Shown here in pieces: positions 33,494-45,110 of a stretch of DNA of 64,000 bases. Origin of the DNA: Diphasiastrum complanatum (Eukaryota; Streptophyta; Lycopodiopsida; Lycopodiales; Lycopodiaceae); the NCBI GenBank assembly GCA_029204225.1, contig CM055099.1, positions 65,053,488 to 65,117,487 of the forward strand, given 5' to 3'. Numbering within the stretch: the stretch's first letter is position 1; every line of letters starts with the position of its first letter. The notes under the pieces were generated by a model. It worked only from the letters and a program-made list of their open reading frames with translations. It was not told where the DNA came from and did not search any database. Made by a program: the position numbers and the translations under genes.

Positions 33494-33906
33494 ACACTGA
33501 ATCCATATTTCCGGTCCCGTTTTTATCCGAAACTTTTCTTTCTTGGTTTTTTCTTCTGTGGTTGACTTTTTCGGCATTCATGACTAGGGCTTCCATGACA
33601 ACACGGTTTTTCTAAAAAATACACTGAGTGATCATATATTTGTAAAAATGGACTCAGTACATGGTGGGATTTTAGCACGGTTATACCGGCTATTTTTTTA
33701 CAACTGGCCATTTTTTTTAAAAGCCGTAAAATATTTATCGGCCATTTCTAAGGCCGCAAAATTTTCTCTAGCCTCATTGGACCCAGACCTAAGGCAAATT
33801 TGTGCCAATTTTTCTCTAATAACCGGGTTTTACATGCCGATTTTTTCAATTATTGCAAACTTAAACTTCAATATTAGCCCGATTTTTCGTGCGAAAATAT
33901 TGGCTA
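33494..33906 (+). repeat. isolated copy of the Tat-tail sequence
   Basis: It matches 21024-21440 directly, from TTGACACTGAATCCATATTT to GCGAAAATATTGGCTAAC. It also matches 17800-18240 inverted. It shows the sequence that continued leftward before the LTR boundary at 21023. Confidence 0.75.
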
Positions 33907-35553
33907 ACAGCGAGTCAACGGGACACGCGTCCCGCCAACAACAACCTAGGTCATGCATGGGCTGCCGGAGTGAATAACTATATGTACAATGTAATCTCAT
34001 TTTGAGAAATACAGTTGCTATGTGAACTTGGTGTGGAGAGTGTTTTCTATCTGTGTTACTCTGTAGCATGATTTGTGTTCATGTTTGAAGCAAATTCTAA
34101 GTGAGATTTCTATCCAAATATGAAGAAAAATCGAGTTTTTCCACTTCTATCAACATTGTCTTTGGGTGGCGAGTTATAGCTATTGGGTGTGACTGATTTT
34201 ATGCATTAATTACTTGCTTTGGAAGGTACTGAAGTTTATTATAGGTCTGTGTATTTGATCAAATCTATGTGCCTATTGTGGAGTTAAATGCCAAATTAGC
34301 TAGTTTTGGTAACTAGTCTTGATTTTAGCTCATAGTTTGAATCTAGATCTATTTGTGCATTCTCCATGACTTTTAGGATTGATTGGGATTCATTTTGCTG
34401 TAAAATTTTGTCACTTCTACATTACCCGAACTCTGGAAGTCCTTTATTTGACTACAATCAATTTTTTTGCCATTTTTTCTGAACAGTCAAATTAGGGGAA
34501 TATGGGCCTGCACTTCGTTCTTCCATATTTGTACTCAAAATTTGTGGATCGTTGAGGGCGTTCAATGCAATCTTCTTTGTTGTGAACAGTTCTTCTTTGC
34601 TGCCTCTTCTATTTGATTCTGGATTTAGTCTGCATGTTGATATTGGGATGTTCATCCCTAGGCCTATGATGGGATCAGATCTATCAGGTGTGTTAAATTC
34701 ATTTTCAGTAATATAGAATTTTCCATCGCAGGCCTGTGGGATCTCGTCTGTTCTGATCATGTTCTTGTAGGATCTTCTTGGATATAATATCTCCTCATGG
34801 GCCTAACTTATTAGCTTCACATTTTTCAATATTCGTCATATAATCTTTTGTAGGCTGTTATAAATTAGGTTGGAGCAGACCTTGGTTCCCAAAATCTTGT
34901 TGAAAAAGGCATAAATTGTATCATCCCCATCAAAATTATACTTATACTTTGATGATTGCACACTAGGTATTATGTTCCACAACATATTTAGTCAAGCATG
35001 AATAAATAGCCTAAGAAATGAAGACATAAATATTTTACAACCCTTTGATAAAAAATTCAAGTTAAAGTTATTAACCACATAGTTAACTTTTCCCCATAAG
35101 AATGGCATATCTAGTTTTGAGAAAACTTGTGTTGGCTATGAGGATGAAAATGCTAATACTTTGATGACTACACACGCTTCATTGCAACAAATGCTAAGTC
35201 AACATGAAGAAGCCTTTGTATTTGGAAGCCTCCTTCCTAACCGCCCAAAGGCATTGTTGCTAACTTAAGAAAAGCCATTCCATCAACGCAAGAGCCCAAA
35301 AAAAAAAAAAAGAGCTCAAGAAGCAAGTATGACATCGTAGCTTCTAGTGATCTAGATATGTGATTCATTCTTTATTATGTAGTTATTTAATAAGATGTTA
35401 GGGGCTTAAATTCTCCCATTAGGCAATTATTGAGTTATTATTGTTTTTCCTCTCTTCCTTGGTATAAGTCAAATCAATTGTTCTCAAAAAAATAAAATTA
35501 CGAGATTAATTATGATGCCTCCTATGCTTAGGGCATTATAAGAGATTAGTTAC
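33907..35553. other. no gene seen
   Basis: About 1.6 kb of AT-rich intergenic sequence. A 14-base A run lies near 35298. A short open stretch around 35150-35330 shows no family I recognise. Confidence 0.45.
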
Positions 35554-36110
35554 ATGCATTTCACAAGACTAGAAGATTGTTCGCTTCTTAGTAGATTTGA
35601 TTGGTCACAAGTGTTTTGCTTTTCTATTCTCAACATTTGTGCTCACAATATTTGGATTGATAGAAGAGATTTTTGGACCCTTCTCCCTGTTATTGATACT
35701 ATCAACCTCGTTATTTTGGGTGACTTTAATATGTATCTTCTAGATGGTGTTGGTCTCTCTCCTATCTCCTCCCTAACACAAGATTTCTGAAATGAGTTTG
35801 CTCATAGGTATAGATTTCTTGATGCTCTTGTTATTTGTAGCAACTTCAGACATCACTTGGAACAATTTTAGGATGGGTCTTGATTTTTGTCTTTCCACCA
35901 CCCTTGACAAAATCTCTGTCTTGTCCAAGAACTTGTGTATTTGAATTCAAAAGTGCATAAAAAAAATGTCCAGATTCCAAAAGCTCCCTATAAGGAATGC
36001 CACATAGGAGAGAAACTCACCATCAAAACAAAGAGCATTTTGTCATCTATCTGCTTGGATCAACCTACCTTCTAGGAATTATCAAAGAACATATGGATGA
36101 AAACTTAATG
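35554..36110 (+). pseudogene. LINE endonuclease fragment
   Basis: The frame 35554-35790 reads FCFSILNICAHNIWIDRRDFW then NLVILGDFNM, the strand and GDFN motif of L1-type apurinic endonuclease domains. After a stop it continues as FLDALVICSNF. It is a short decayed piece with no RT. Confidence 0.6.
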
Positions 36111-36555
36111 AGTGTTCTCAGAATCAGTGATTTCAATGTGGAATGGCATTTGACTAGTTATTTGAAACCATGAAAATGAACATATCATGATTAGTAGTTT
36201 TTAGCGAGAAAAACCTTTGATGCTCTAAGGATGAAGTGGCAAAATGGGGACCCACAGACCCTTATATAGTGTGTCTTTCCATTTATATAGGGGTTAAAAA
36301 AAATCCCTAGATTTTACAAAGATAGTAGAGTTTCCTCCCTCTCATTAAGCATGAAAATATGATACAAATGGTGTCCTTTTATGGATGGGGAAGGCCCTTG
36401 CCCCTTTCTCCTATTGGCTATTCCACAAGGAAGGTGGGATTGAGATCCACACCCTTCATCAAAAGCACAAACTAATCAATGGTGGAGAGAGAAACACACT
36501 TCACCTACCACCACTTGACTTTGACTAATTAATCAAACTTATTTAAGCTTAACTT
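36111..36555. other. no gene; left flank of the complete gypsy element
   Basis: Non-coding AT-rich sequence up to the target-site duplication. Confidence 0.5.
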
Positions 36556-36560
36556 TTCTA
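36556..36560 (+). repeat. target-site duplication, left (TTCTA)
   Basis: TTCTA directly before the 5' LTR equals 49029-49033 directly after the 3' LTR. A 5-bp duplication is the norm for gypsy insertion and proves one intact insertion event. Confidence 0.9.
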
Positions 36561-36865
36561 TGTTGGAGGGTTTGTGGATCCCAAGGCAACCCTAACCCTA
36601 GTTAATAAGTGAGAGGGATTTGGCACCCTGTGTGTGTAAGTCCAACCCGATGATCACATAGTTATTTGATTGATTAGTTAAAAGTTAATAAAGGACTTTA
36701 GGCCTTTTTGTGGGACTTTTAATGTCGCAGGGCCTAAATGTCAAGTTAGTGAATAAAGTTGGGTTTCCCTCCAATTTTGATGGTTCCCACACTTTTTTAA
36801 GTCTGAATAAAAAGAGAGGCAAGGCTGGACCAATAGGATTCAGAGGCCAGGGTCCTCCTCTCTAC

Positions 36866-36874
36866 TATAAAAAG
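36866..36874 (+). promoter_or_regulatory. LTR TATA box
   Basis: TATAAAAAG, conserved in the other LTR at 48589-48597. Transcription would start about 30 bp downstream. Confidence 0.75.
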
Positions 36875-36915
36875 GGACCAACTCAAGTTGCTCCTGATGT
36901 TCATTTCCTCATTTC

Positions 36916-36921
36916 AATAAA
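36916..36921 (+). terminator. LTR polyadenylation signal
   Basis: AATAAA about 42 bp after the TATA box, conserved at 48639-48644 in the 3' LTR, where it would act. The R region is therefore short. Confidence 0.65.
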
Positions 36922-37309
36922 GCAGATTGGTTCTCTTTAGAAATGGATTGATGAATGTCCTTGCTCTTCCTCTCTTCTCCTCCATTTCTCATGCTTTCTT
37001 TGGATTTTGCTAATTGTTGGATTTGATCATTATTGGGATTGGTATTTCTTATGCTTTTTGTGAGAGAGAAAGGGAGAGAGAGAAGAGTAAGTTTCTATCA
37101 TTGTTGTGGATCTAGGGTTAATGGATGTAGTATTAATGCTTAGTGTTAATGAATGTTAGTGTTAGATCCTCCATTCATGTTGAAATCTGAACTATACTAT
37201 CGCTCTCATGGGAACGAACCTCCGTGTGACAACTAACTCCGTCCCTTTGATGCTAGATTGACTAGATCTTGGATTCAGGTTAGGCAAGGAAAGAAACCCA
37301 CTACAATTT

Positions 37310-37327
37310 TGGCGCCGTTGCCGGAGA
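37310..37327 (+). promoter_or_regulatory. primer binding site, tRNA-Asp type
   Basis: TGGCGCCGTTGCCGGAGA, four bases after the LTR. It fits the complement of a plant tRNA-Asp 3' end with one mismatch (usual GGGGA). Confidence 0.8.
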
Positions 37328-38519
37328 GCTAAACCAATTTTTCAGTTTGCAGCATGTTTGGCTGATGGTTAGCTTGCATTAGGCATCTTGTCGTGGCATG
37401 AATAGTGTTAAAACTGCATTGTAGGGATAGTTTGGGATTGATTTTGCTAGATTTTGAGTGAATTTGCTTGTTTGAAATCCAATTTGATTATTAAACAGGG
37501 AAAGCTATTCAGATCACTAATCTTAAGATCCATTTGGATCTGAGATATCAGAGAAAATAACAAAAATCGGTCAAATCTGTCAAAATCGGTCAAAAAGAGG
37601 CAAAAAGCCTCATCAGAGCCCAGAACTTTTTACCCTCTTTCAGGAAACCTTCGCCGAGTTGCAGAAACCTTCAATTTTGTTTACAAAACCTTCAGTTTGA
37701 AGGGCAAAGATTAATTCCCAGCAGATTTTCAGAAATATCAGAAAAACCACCAAAAACCACAAAAAATGATCAAAATCCTAAAAAATACAGAAAAAGAACC
37801 TTCGCCTAATCAATTGTGCTTAGATGTGATTCAGATCTATGTACTGCCAGGTCGGCGAAGAATCATACCAAAAATAGAAAGGTTTCCAAAAGATCAATTG
37901 TCATATTTTTGCCAAAAAAGTCACTTTTTTGCAAAATTACCAATATTACTCTTGATCCTTCGCCAGAACCTTCACCGAGTTTCCAGAACATTCTATTTAT
38001 ATAAAAATACTATTTTTGAGTTTGACGAAGATTTATCTTGATCAGATCACAAAAAATCTTGATTTTCACCCTCGCTAGATTACAAAAACTATATTTTCTT
38101 GTGTCAGAAACCTTCGTCCGGTTGTCCATAGTTTTATCTGTGTCAGATCTTCCATCTGAGAAGTCGACGAAGGTTATTTCCCAAGAAATTGCCAGAAAAG
38201 TGTTCAGAGAGTTTTTATCCCAAAATAGCACTGTTGAACCTTCGCCGAGCCAACCTTCGCTTAGATAACCTTCGCTAGTCCTATTTTTAGTTTCTGATTT
38301 TCCAGATCAAGTCTCTGTCAAAATTTGGATCAGATCTAATATATTCTGAATTGGACTCTAAGAGAATTATCATTTTTGAGAAGTATTGATTGATCGAATT
38401 TTGGTTAGTTTCTCATCATATAGAATCAGATTCTTCAAAAGTGAAATAGAGCTAGCAGATCTAATCCGAGATAATTTTTGGAAAAATCTATATCCAATCA
38501 CATTATCAATTTGATCTAA
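37328..38519 (+). promoter_or_regulatory. 5' leader with repeated AACCTTCGCC motifs
   Basis: No ORF of note. The motif AACCTTCGCCGAG, or variants and its reverse complement, occurs at about 37646, 37796, 37852 (reverse), 37956-37976, 38107, 38163 (reverse) and three times in 38236-38279. The same word is found after the integrase gene. Possible roles are RNA structure or packaging, which is inference. Confidence 0.6.
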
Positions 38520-39890
38520 ATGGCTGCCCCTGGAGCTGCTCCACAGAAGGTCAATCCAATTATTGTTATAAGAGCACCCCGATTGGATCTACCCAAATAT
38601 AATGGATTAACAGATCTAGTTCGATTTCTTCATATCTATGCTGAATCCTGTGAGGTCTATGGTGAGATTTATCCTCAAGATAAACTTAAGCTGTTTCCTA
38701 TGGCCTTAACAGGCGCAGCACAAGATTGGTACTATAACCAAGATGAAACTGAACGTACAGATTGGGAGGTTGTTAAACGAGCCCTTATCACACGTTTCAA
38801 ACCGCGGAAGTTTATGGAAGACCCTTTCCTACTTTTAAGTAAAATTAAAATGGGAAAGTGGAAAATGGTTCGAGATTACATCGAAAGGGTGAAACGCCTT
38901 AGATCTGAATGTGAGCCTGAGCTGATTAATAAAAATGCCATGATTATGTGGTTTTTGTCAAGTCTACCTAAACGGATCCAACGTGAACTGAAACGTCATA
39001 ATGAGTACGCACTTTTGCAAAATGCAATGGACGATGCAATTCAGGAGGAGGATGAAGAGTCAGATGACGAGCCGAATGTCAGTATGTTGCCTTATATAGC
39101 AGGGCAGACTACTACGACATCCACCACTATTGCATCAACGAATGCCAATGTTATTGCAGAAATGATGCTCAATGAGTTCGAGAAACTTGGGAAGACCCAA
39201 CAGAAATAGATGGAAAAGTTGCAGTTGTAATTTGATGAGAAGATCAAAGCATTGGAAAATTTCCACGGAGAAGCGAACAAGGAACCTGAAAAGTTTGCAA
39301 AGACTTTTCCTACCAGGGAAAATGTCTGATGTTCTATTTGTACAGGAAATCACACAGTGAACGAGTGTCCTCAATTGAAAAAATGAATGGAAATCAGTGT
39401 TTGCCATCTGTGTAATTCACCTGACCATGAGACTGCCATTTGCAACTTCAACCCTCGGATGATTCAGCAACGGTATGCCCAGATAGGATATCGAGATCCA
39501 CAGTATAGAGGCAATCCAATAGCAAGACTACGACAATCTACTCTTGGATACCCGGAGCATCTAGCCTTGCCTGCCCCACCAAAGCACTCTGCTCCTCCTG
39601 CCAATTTGATGGAACCAGAGCCTTACGGAAGTGCTGAGCAATGGAGCTATGGTAATGATCAGGAAGATGGATCTTGAGAACAGTATGCCATTTATGCTGG
39701 CGCTCAACAACAAGCCTCGAGAAATTGGGCCAGAGCACCACTTGGATGCTTTGCATGTGGAGAAAATCACAGAGTTGCAGAATGCCCAAATAAAGAAAAA
39801 TTTGTACCATTCTGTCGTGACTGTAGATATGGGCATTGCTATAAAGACTGTCCAGCAAGACCGAAGCCACCACCAGCTATAGCACCTTAA
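38520..39890 (+). pseudogene. gag with four zinc knuckles
   Basis: ATG at 38520 (MAAPGAAPQK). The retrotransposon gag core is at residues about 20-150 (LFPMALTGAAQDWYYNQ, ALITRFKPRKFMED, RDYIERVKRL). The frame is open to TAG at 39207 and continues in the same frame through several stops to about 39890. Four zinc knuckles follow: CSICTGNHTVNEC, CHLCNSPDHETAIC, CFACGENHRVAEC and CRDCRYGHCYKDC. Knuckles 1, 3 and 4 use a 3-residue C-to-H spacing. Gag would package the RNA. Most gypsy gags carry one or two knuckles, so four is unusual. Confidence 0.85.
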
Positions 39891-40236
39891 ATTTGATAAC
39901 AATCAAGCAAGGATCGGTAGCTCATAATAAACCAAGTGCACCCTTGATGGTGGTCACCAAAGCACAAAAGCAAAAAGAACCAATAGTGAATTCAGTACCT
40001 GCTGATTCTATACCATTGAACAATACACCAACAACATCAAAAGTTTATCCAAATCTTAATGCAGAAAAACGAAGATATCAGGATATGAGATAGTGGATTA
40101 AGCATTTGCAAGAAGAAGAGGAACTTGAAGCTGCTAAAGTAACAGCTGAAATTCGGTCTTCACCATTGCAGCCTTCAAGAAATTTACGTACGGATATCAA
40201 TGATCAATTACATCATCACGAAGAGAACCCTTCAAG

Positions 40237-43200
40237 ATGACGGAACCGGAAGCACCGCATACAGAATTACTCATGAATATTTTGTCTAGCAAGATCAATA
40301 TTTCATTGGGAGAGCTCCTAAAGTTGGTGCCAAAAGCAAAAGAAGTCTTAGCGCAAAAGTTAGCTCAAGAAGAATCAGAAGACCATCAGGAGCCGCTCTT
40401 TTGTGCTAAATTTGAAGAATCTAACGATGTACTACATGTTGGAGCAGCTTGGGAAAGTGAACAAAAGAATATCACTCTGCCAATACAACATAGACAATTT
40501 TCTAAAGAAGTAGCCGTGATAGACGGCGATTCAGGAGTTAACCTGATTTCTACAAAGCTATGTACAAAATGGGGCCTTACAAAGATTAAGCCTGCTACTT
40601 TTGCTATTAAGCTAGCTGATCAAACGACGGTTCGTGCACGAGGAATGGTGAAAGATATACCTGTCAGGATTGCAGGAGTACAGTTCGTCATTACTTTCGT
40701 CGTGATGGACTTACCAGAAGCACCAAATGTCTATCGAGTTCTCTTAGGATGTCCATGGTTACGAGTTGCGCAAGTAGTTCATAACTAGGGTACCAGCAAA
40801 ATCACTTTTGAAAATCGTGAACATGCAGTTAAAATTGATCCTACGACTTGGACTATCAAGCCAATGGTTCAAAAAGTGGATGATGATTCATCAACAACGG
40901 ATCACACTTGTGATCAACCAGAGAAAAAATTGGGAGTTCACTACGATTCTCGAACGGATATTGTCAATTGGAACGAAGCTCTTGCAACAATTGCTTGTAC
41001 AACAGGATATATGTGTCAACAAGATAGTCAATCAGAGATGAGCGAGATTTTCTTGTTAGATCAAACTTTGGATACGCCAATCACGTTTCCATTAAATGTG
41101 CTGAATGTAGCCTGGATATCAATGGAACCTATACCAGATCCAATTGAGGATGATCTCATACCAATGAGCCATGCCTTAACTTATGATGGCGATGCAGAAC
41201 TTACGGATGAACAGATTCTACATCATATGGATCCGACCAGATTTGGAGTGCATAATGTTCCTGATGAACCAACAATCAAATCGCCCAAAGTAGTTATATT
41301 GAAGGGAGATAGGATGACAAATTCGATGACGAAGAAACAAGCAAAGCAACATTATTATACGGTCTTAAAATGCAAAAATCCCCCTCAAAAGTTTGATTTA
41401 AAGGAAGTGCCACCTCTATTGGATAAAGACAAAGAAAAAGTCAAGAATGATTCTTCAAGTCAGATCTCCAACAAGACATCATCGTCTAAGAAGTCTTCAC
41501 CTAAGAAGAAAGATTTATCATCCCGGAAGTCATCACCTCCACGATCAATTCCTGCTAAGAAGACTGAACGAAGATCCAAGACAAGTCCTTTTGAAAAAGA
41601 ACAAGCAAATGTAGTCCAACATGATATGCCAAAGCATTTTAAACGTTATACACTAGATGATGTGGTTATCATGTTACCTAAAGCACATCGTGAATATGAA
41701 GAACACATGTCGGAATCTGAAGAGGTTTACGATGGCCCAACTAGGACGCAGCCAATGAATCTTGCAGAACCAGGAGAACCAGAAAAGATTGTACAAGTGG
41801 GATCACAACTTACTCCTGAACAGTATCAAGCACTCTATTTGCTACTTATTAAGTATCAAGATTGTTTTGCATGGACTTATCAAGATTTGAAGGGTATTCC
41901 GACATCAGTCATTGAACATACCATACCTTTAGTACCTGATGCAGTACCAAAGGTTACAAAGTTCTATCGCTGTAATCCTAATGTGGCACATCTGATAAAG
42001 AAAGAACTTCAGAGATTGCTTGACGCCGATTTCATTTATGAGATCGAGCATACCGAATGAATTTCACCGATTGTCATTGTTCCTAAGAAAAATGGAAAAT
42101 TGCGAATCTGTGTGAATCTCAAAGCATTGAATAAAGTGACATGGAAGGGTCACTTTTTGTTACCTTTTACTGAAAGCATTTTGGATCGCCTTGCTAGAGC
42201 GGAAGCTTATAGTTTCTTGGATGGATTTAGTGGTTACAACCAGGTTAAGATTGCACCTGCCGATCGTCACAAAACTGCTTTTGCAATAGAATGGGGCACC
42301 TATGCTTACAAAGTAATGTCGTTTGGACTCTATAATGCACCAAGTTCATTCCAAAGAGTAATGCAATTTGCCTTTAAAGATTATCTGCAGAATTTTTTTG
42401 AAATTTACTTAGACGACTTGGGAGTTCATAGTACAGATACAGACCACCTGGATCGATTGGAGAAAGTCTTTGAAAGATGCCGCAAATATCAGATTTCTCT
42501 AAATCCAAAAAAATATCAGATATGGGTTTCTCACGGAGTGGTGCTTGGACATGTGATATCAAGACATGGTATTGCCACCGATTACTCTAAGATCAAAGTT
42601 ATTGTGGAATTGCCACTGCCAGCAACAATTCGCGGAGTTTATGTGTCTATGGGTCATGCGAACTACTATTGAGTTTTTATTATCTTCTTTGCGGATTTAG
42701 CACGACCTATATACAAATTAACTATTGTTCCTATTTGGACAGTAGAGGCGTTAGAAGCCTTTGAAAAGTTAAAAAAAGCATTATCTTCAGCACCAATACT
42801 GCGTTCTCCAGATTGGACATTAGAGTTTCATGTTCATACGGATGCCTCAACATACGACATTGGATCAGTTTTGACGCAGCCAGGTGACTATAAGAAGGAT
42901 TATCCTATACGATTTGCAAGCAGACAACTTACAGATCCAGAGAAAAATTATTCAACAACAGAACCTGAAGCGCTAGCCATGATTTTTTCTGTTCGGAAAT
43001 TTCGTCACTATCTCATGGAAAGGCACTTTGTATTTTATACGGATCATCAACCGTTACTTTACTTGGTAAATAAGATGTGTAATATTGGACGTATTGCAAG
43101 ATGGTTATTATTATGGACTGAATTTGACTTTCGAATTGTGGTCAGAAAGGGGAAGCAACATTATCTAGCCGATCACGTTTCACGAATTGAATCCGCACCA

Positions 43201-44462
43201 GTTAATACTGAAGTGGATGATGAACTGCCAGATGCTGCATTGTTCTATGTTGAAGCAGTACCTGAGTGGGCAGCAGATATTGTTGAGTACCTCATGCTAG
43301 GACAACCGAATGACTCTTTGACAAAAGTACAGAAAAGACAATTGATCCATAAGGCTCAACCTTATAAATATATTGCAGGACAATTGTATCGTCGTGGATC
43401 AGATAATATTTTACGAAGATGTGTTTTACCGCATGAAGTACCAGATCTAATCATGTTTTCACATGATGGCATGGGTGGAGGACACTTCTCTACAGATATT
43501 ACTGTTCGCAAACTTTTGCAATCCGGTTGTTGGTGGCCTACGCTTCATAAGGACACAGAAAATTTTATTTAGACATGTGATGTCTGCCAGCAAGCACGAC
43601 GGCCTACTCGACAGAATTATGAACTCTTACATCCGGTTTTATCACAAGAACCGTTTGAAAAATGGGGACTGGATTATGTTGGTCCTATTCATCCCACTGC
43701 TCAAGGATCTCAGGCCCGATACTTTATCATCGCAACTGATTATATGACCAAGTGGGTTGAAGCCAAAGCTGTCAAAGTAGCTGATGCGAAATCTACAACT
43801 AAATTTCTATATGAAAATATTATAGTCAGATTTGGATGTCCGATCGAAATTGTCAGTGATCGGGATACACACTTTGTTAATCAAACAATAAAGTGTCTAC
43901 TGAAAGATTTTTTTGTTATACACAGATTTAGTACTCCCTATTATCCCAGAGGGAATGGCCAAGCTGAATCTTCCAATAAGATTCTCTGCACCACTATGAC
44001 AAAGACAGTTGAAGCGAGTCGGTCTGATTGGGAACATAAATTGTATGCAGCATTATGGGCATTCAGAACCGCTTACAAAAATAGTACAAATCAAACACCT
44101 TTCAACTGGTTTATGGTCAAGACGTTGTTATGCCAATTGAATTTTTAATCCCATCTTTACGCATAGCAACAACGGAACGATTAAATGATGATCAGTCTTT
44201 ACAACTTTTCCACGATGCGTTGCACAAATTATGTGAAACCCGATTGATGACAGTTCATGCCTTAGCAGCAGAGAAAGCCCGCCGCAAGGCATGGCACGAT
44301 CGGCGATTACATAAGAAAGATCTGGAAGCAGGAGATCTTGCATTGATGTACAAAACCAAGCTGATCAAGGATAAGTTGAAGTTTATTGGGGAAGGCCCGT
44401 ATAAAGTGAAAGAAATCCTGAACTATGGCGCAGTAATTCTTGAGCACTTGGATGAGAAATGA
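40237..44462 (+). pseudogene. pol: protease, RT, RNase H, integrase
   Basis: One frame runs from 40237 to 44148 through stops at 40786, 42058, 42670 and 43571. The protease site is VIDGDSGVNLIS (DSG), followed by YRVLLGCPWLRVAQ. A Lys/Ser-rich linker lies near 41440-41590. RT motifs are SPIVIVPKKNGKLRICV, FLDGFSGYNQVKIAP, VMSFGLYNAPSSFQR and YLDDL, with the catalytic pair intact. RNase H (VHTDAS, FYTDHQPLLYLV) precedes the integrase: zinc region (HDGMGGGHF, CDVCQQ), WGLDYVGPI, VSDRDTHF and GNGQAESSNK (DDE intact). A 1-base loss near 44102 shifts the frame to 44130-44462 (C-terminal module GEGPYKVKEIL). Confidence 0.92.
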
Positions 44463-45110
44463 TTTGATACTCCGGTAAATGGCAGCCGATTACGTAAGTT
44501 TCGGCAGCCTGCTCTGCCAGTTCAGCAAGCCTGAACTCAATATATATTTTTTATTTTATTTGTTTTCAGTATCTAATTTGCTGACTTTTTTTTTGAAAAA
44601 AGACAGTTAAAAAAAAATAAAAGAAATAAGGAAAGACTGATGAGCAAAAGTCAAGAAGTCATCAACATAAGAAAACAGAAGCACAGTATTTTTATGGAAA
44701 ATGACTTAGAAAACCATTGTTTTGGGTCGATTTGGCCAATATAATATCAGAAACCTTCGCTGAGCTCTCAGACCGTACATCCACCCTTGATTTATCTAAA
44801 TTGAGGTGGGCGAAGGTTTCTGACAAGAGAAAATTCAATTTTTTGAGTCAGGTGAATGTTCAGTGATATGCCATTTTGGGAACCTTCGCCGAGCATCATA
44901 ACGTCATTATGAACCTTCGTCGACCTGCTAGATAATCTTAAAATGTCAAAATTAGATTGTCCATAGGTTCAGATTGTGGAAAAAAACATTTATGACATTA
45001 CCTGGCCGAAGGTTCATCCTTCGCCAGCCCTGGAAAATGTTCGCCTGATAGGTTCAGATCCCTAGAAAACTTCGCCGAGATTTTTATAGCCTATTTTTAT
45101 AGTACTGTAC
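44463..45110 (+). promoter_or_regulatory. post-integrase spacer with AACCTTCGCC motifs
   Basis: Non-coding after the pol end. Motif copies or reverse copies occur at about 44751, 44806 (reverse), 44880-44893, 44911, 45005 (reverse), 45018 and 45067. They match the leader copies and recur in the inverted fragment at 53270-53620. Confidence 0.6.

Larger units (their letters stand above)
36561..37305 (+). repeat. 5' LTR (745 bp)
   Basis: TGTTGGAGGG...CCCACTACA, a TG...CA LTR, nearly identical to 48284-49028. It has TATAAAAAG at 36866 and AATAAA at 36916. Confidence 0.95.
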
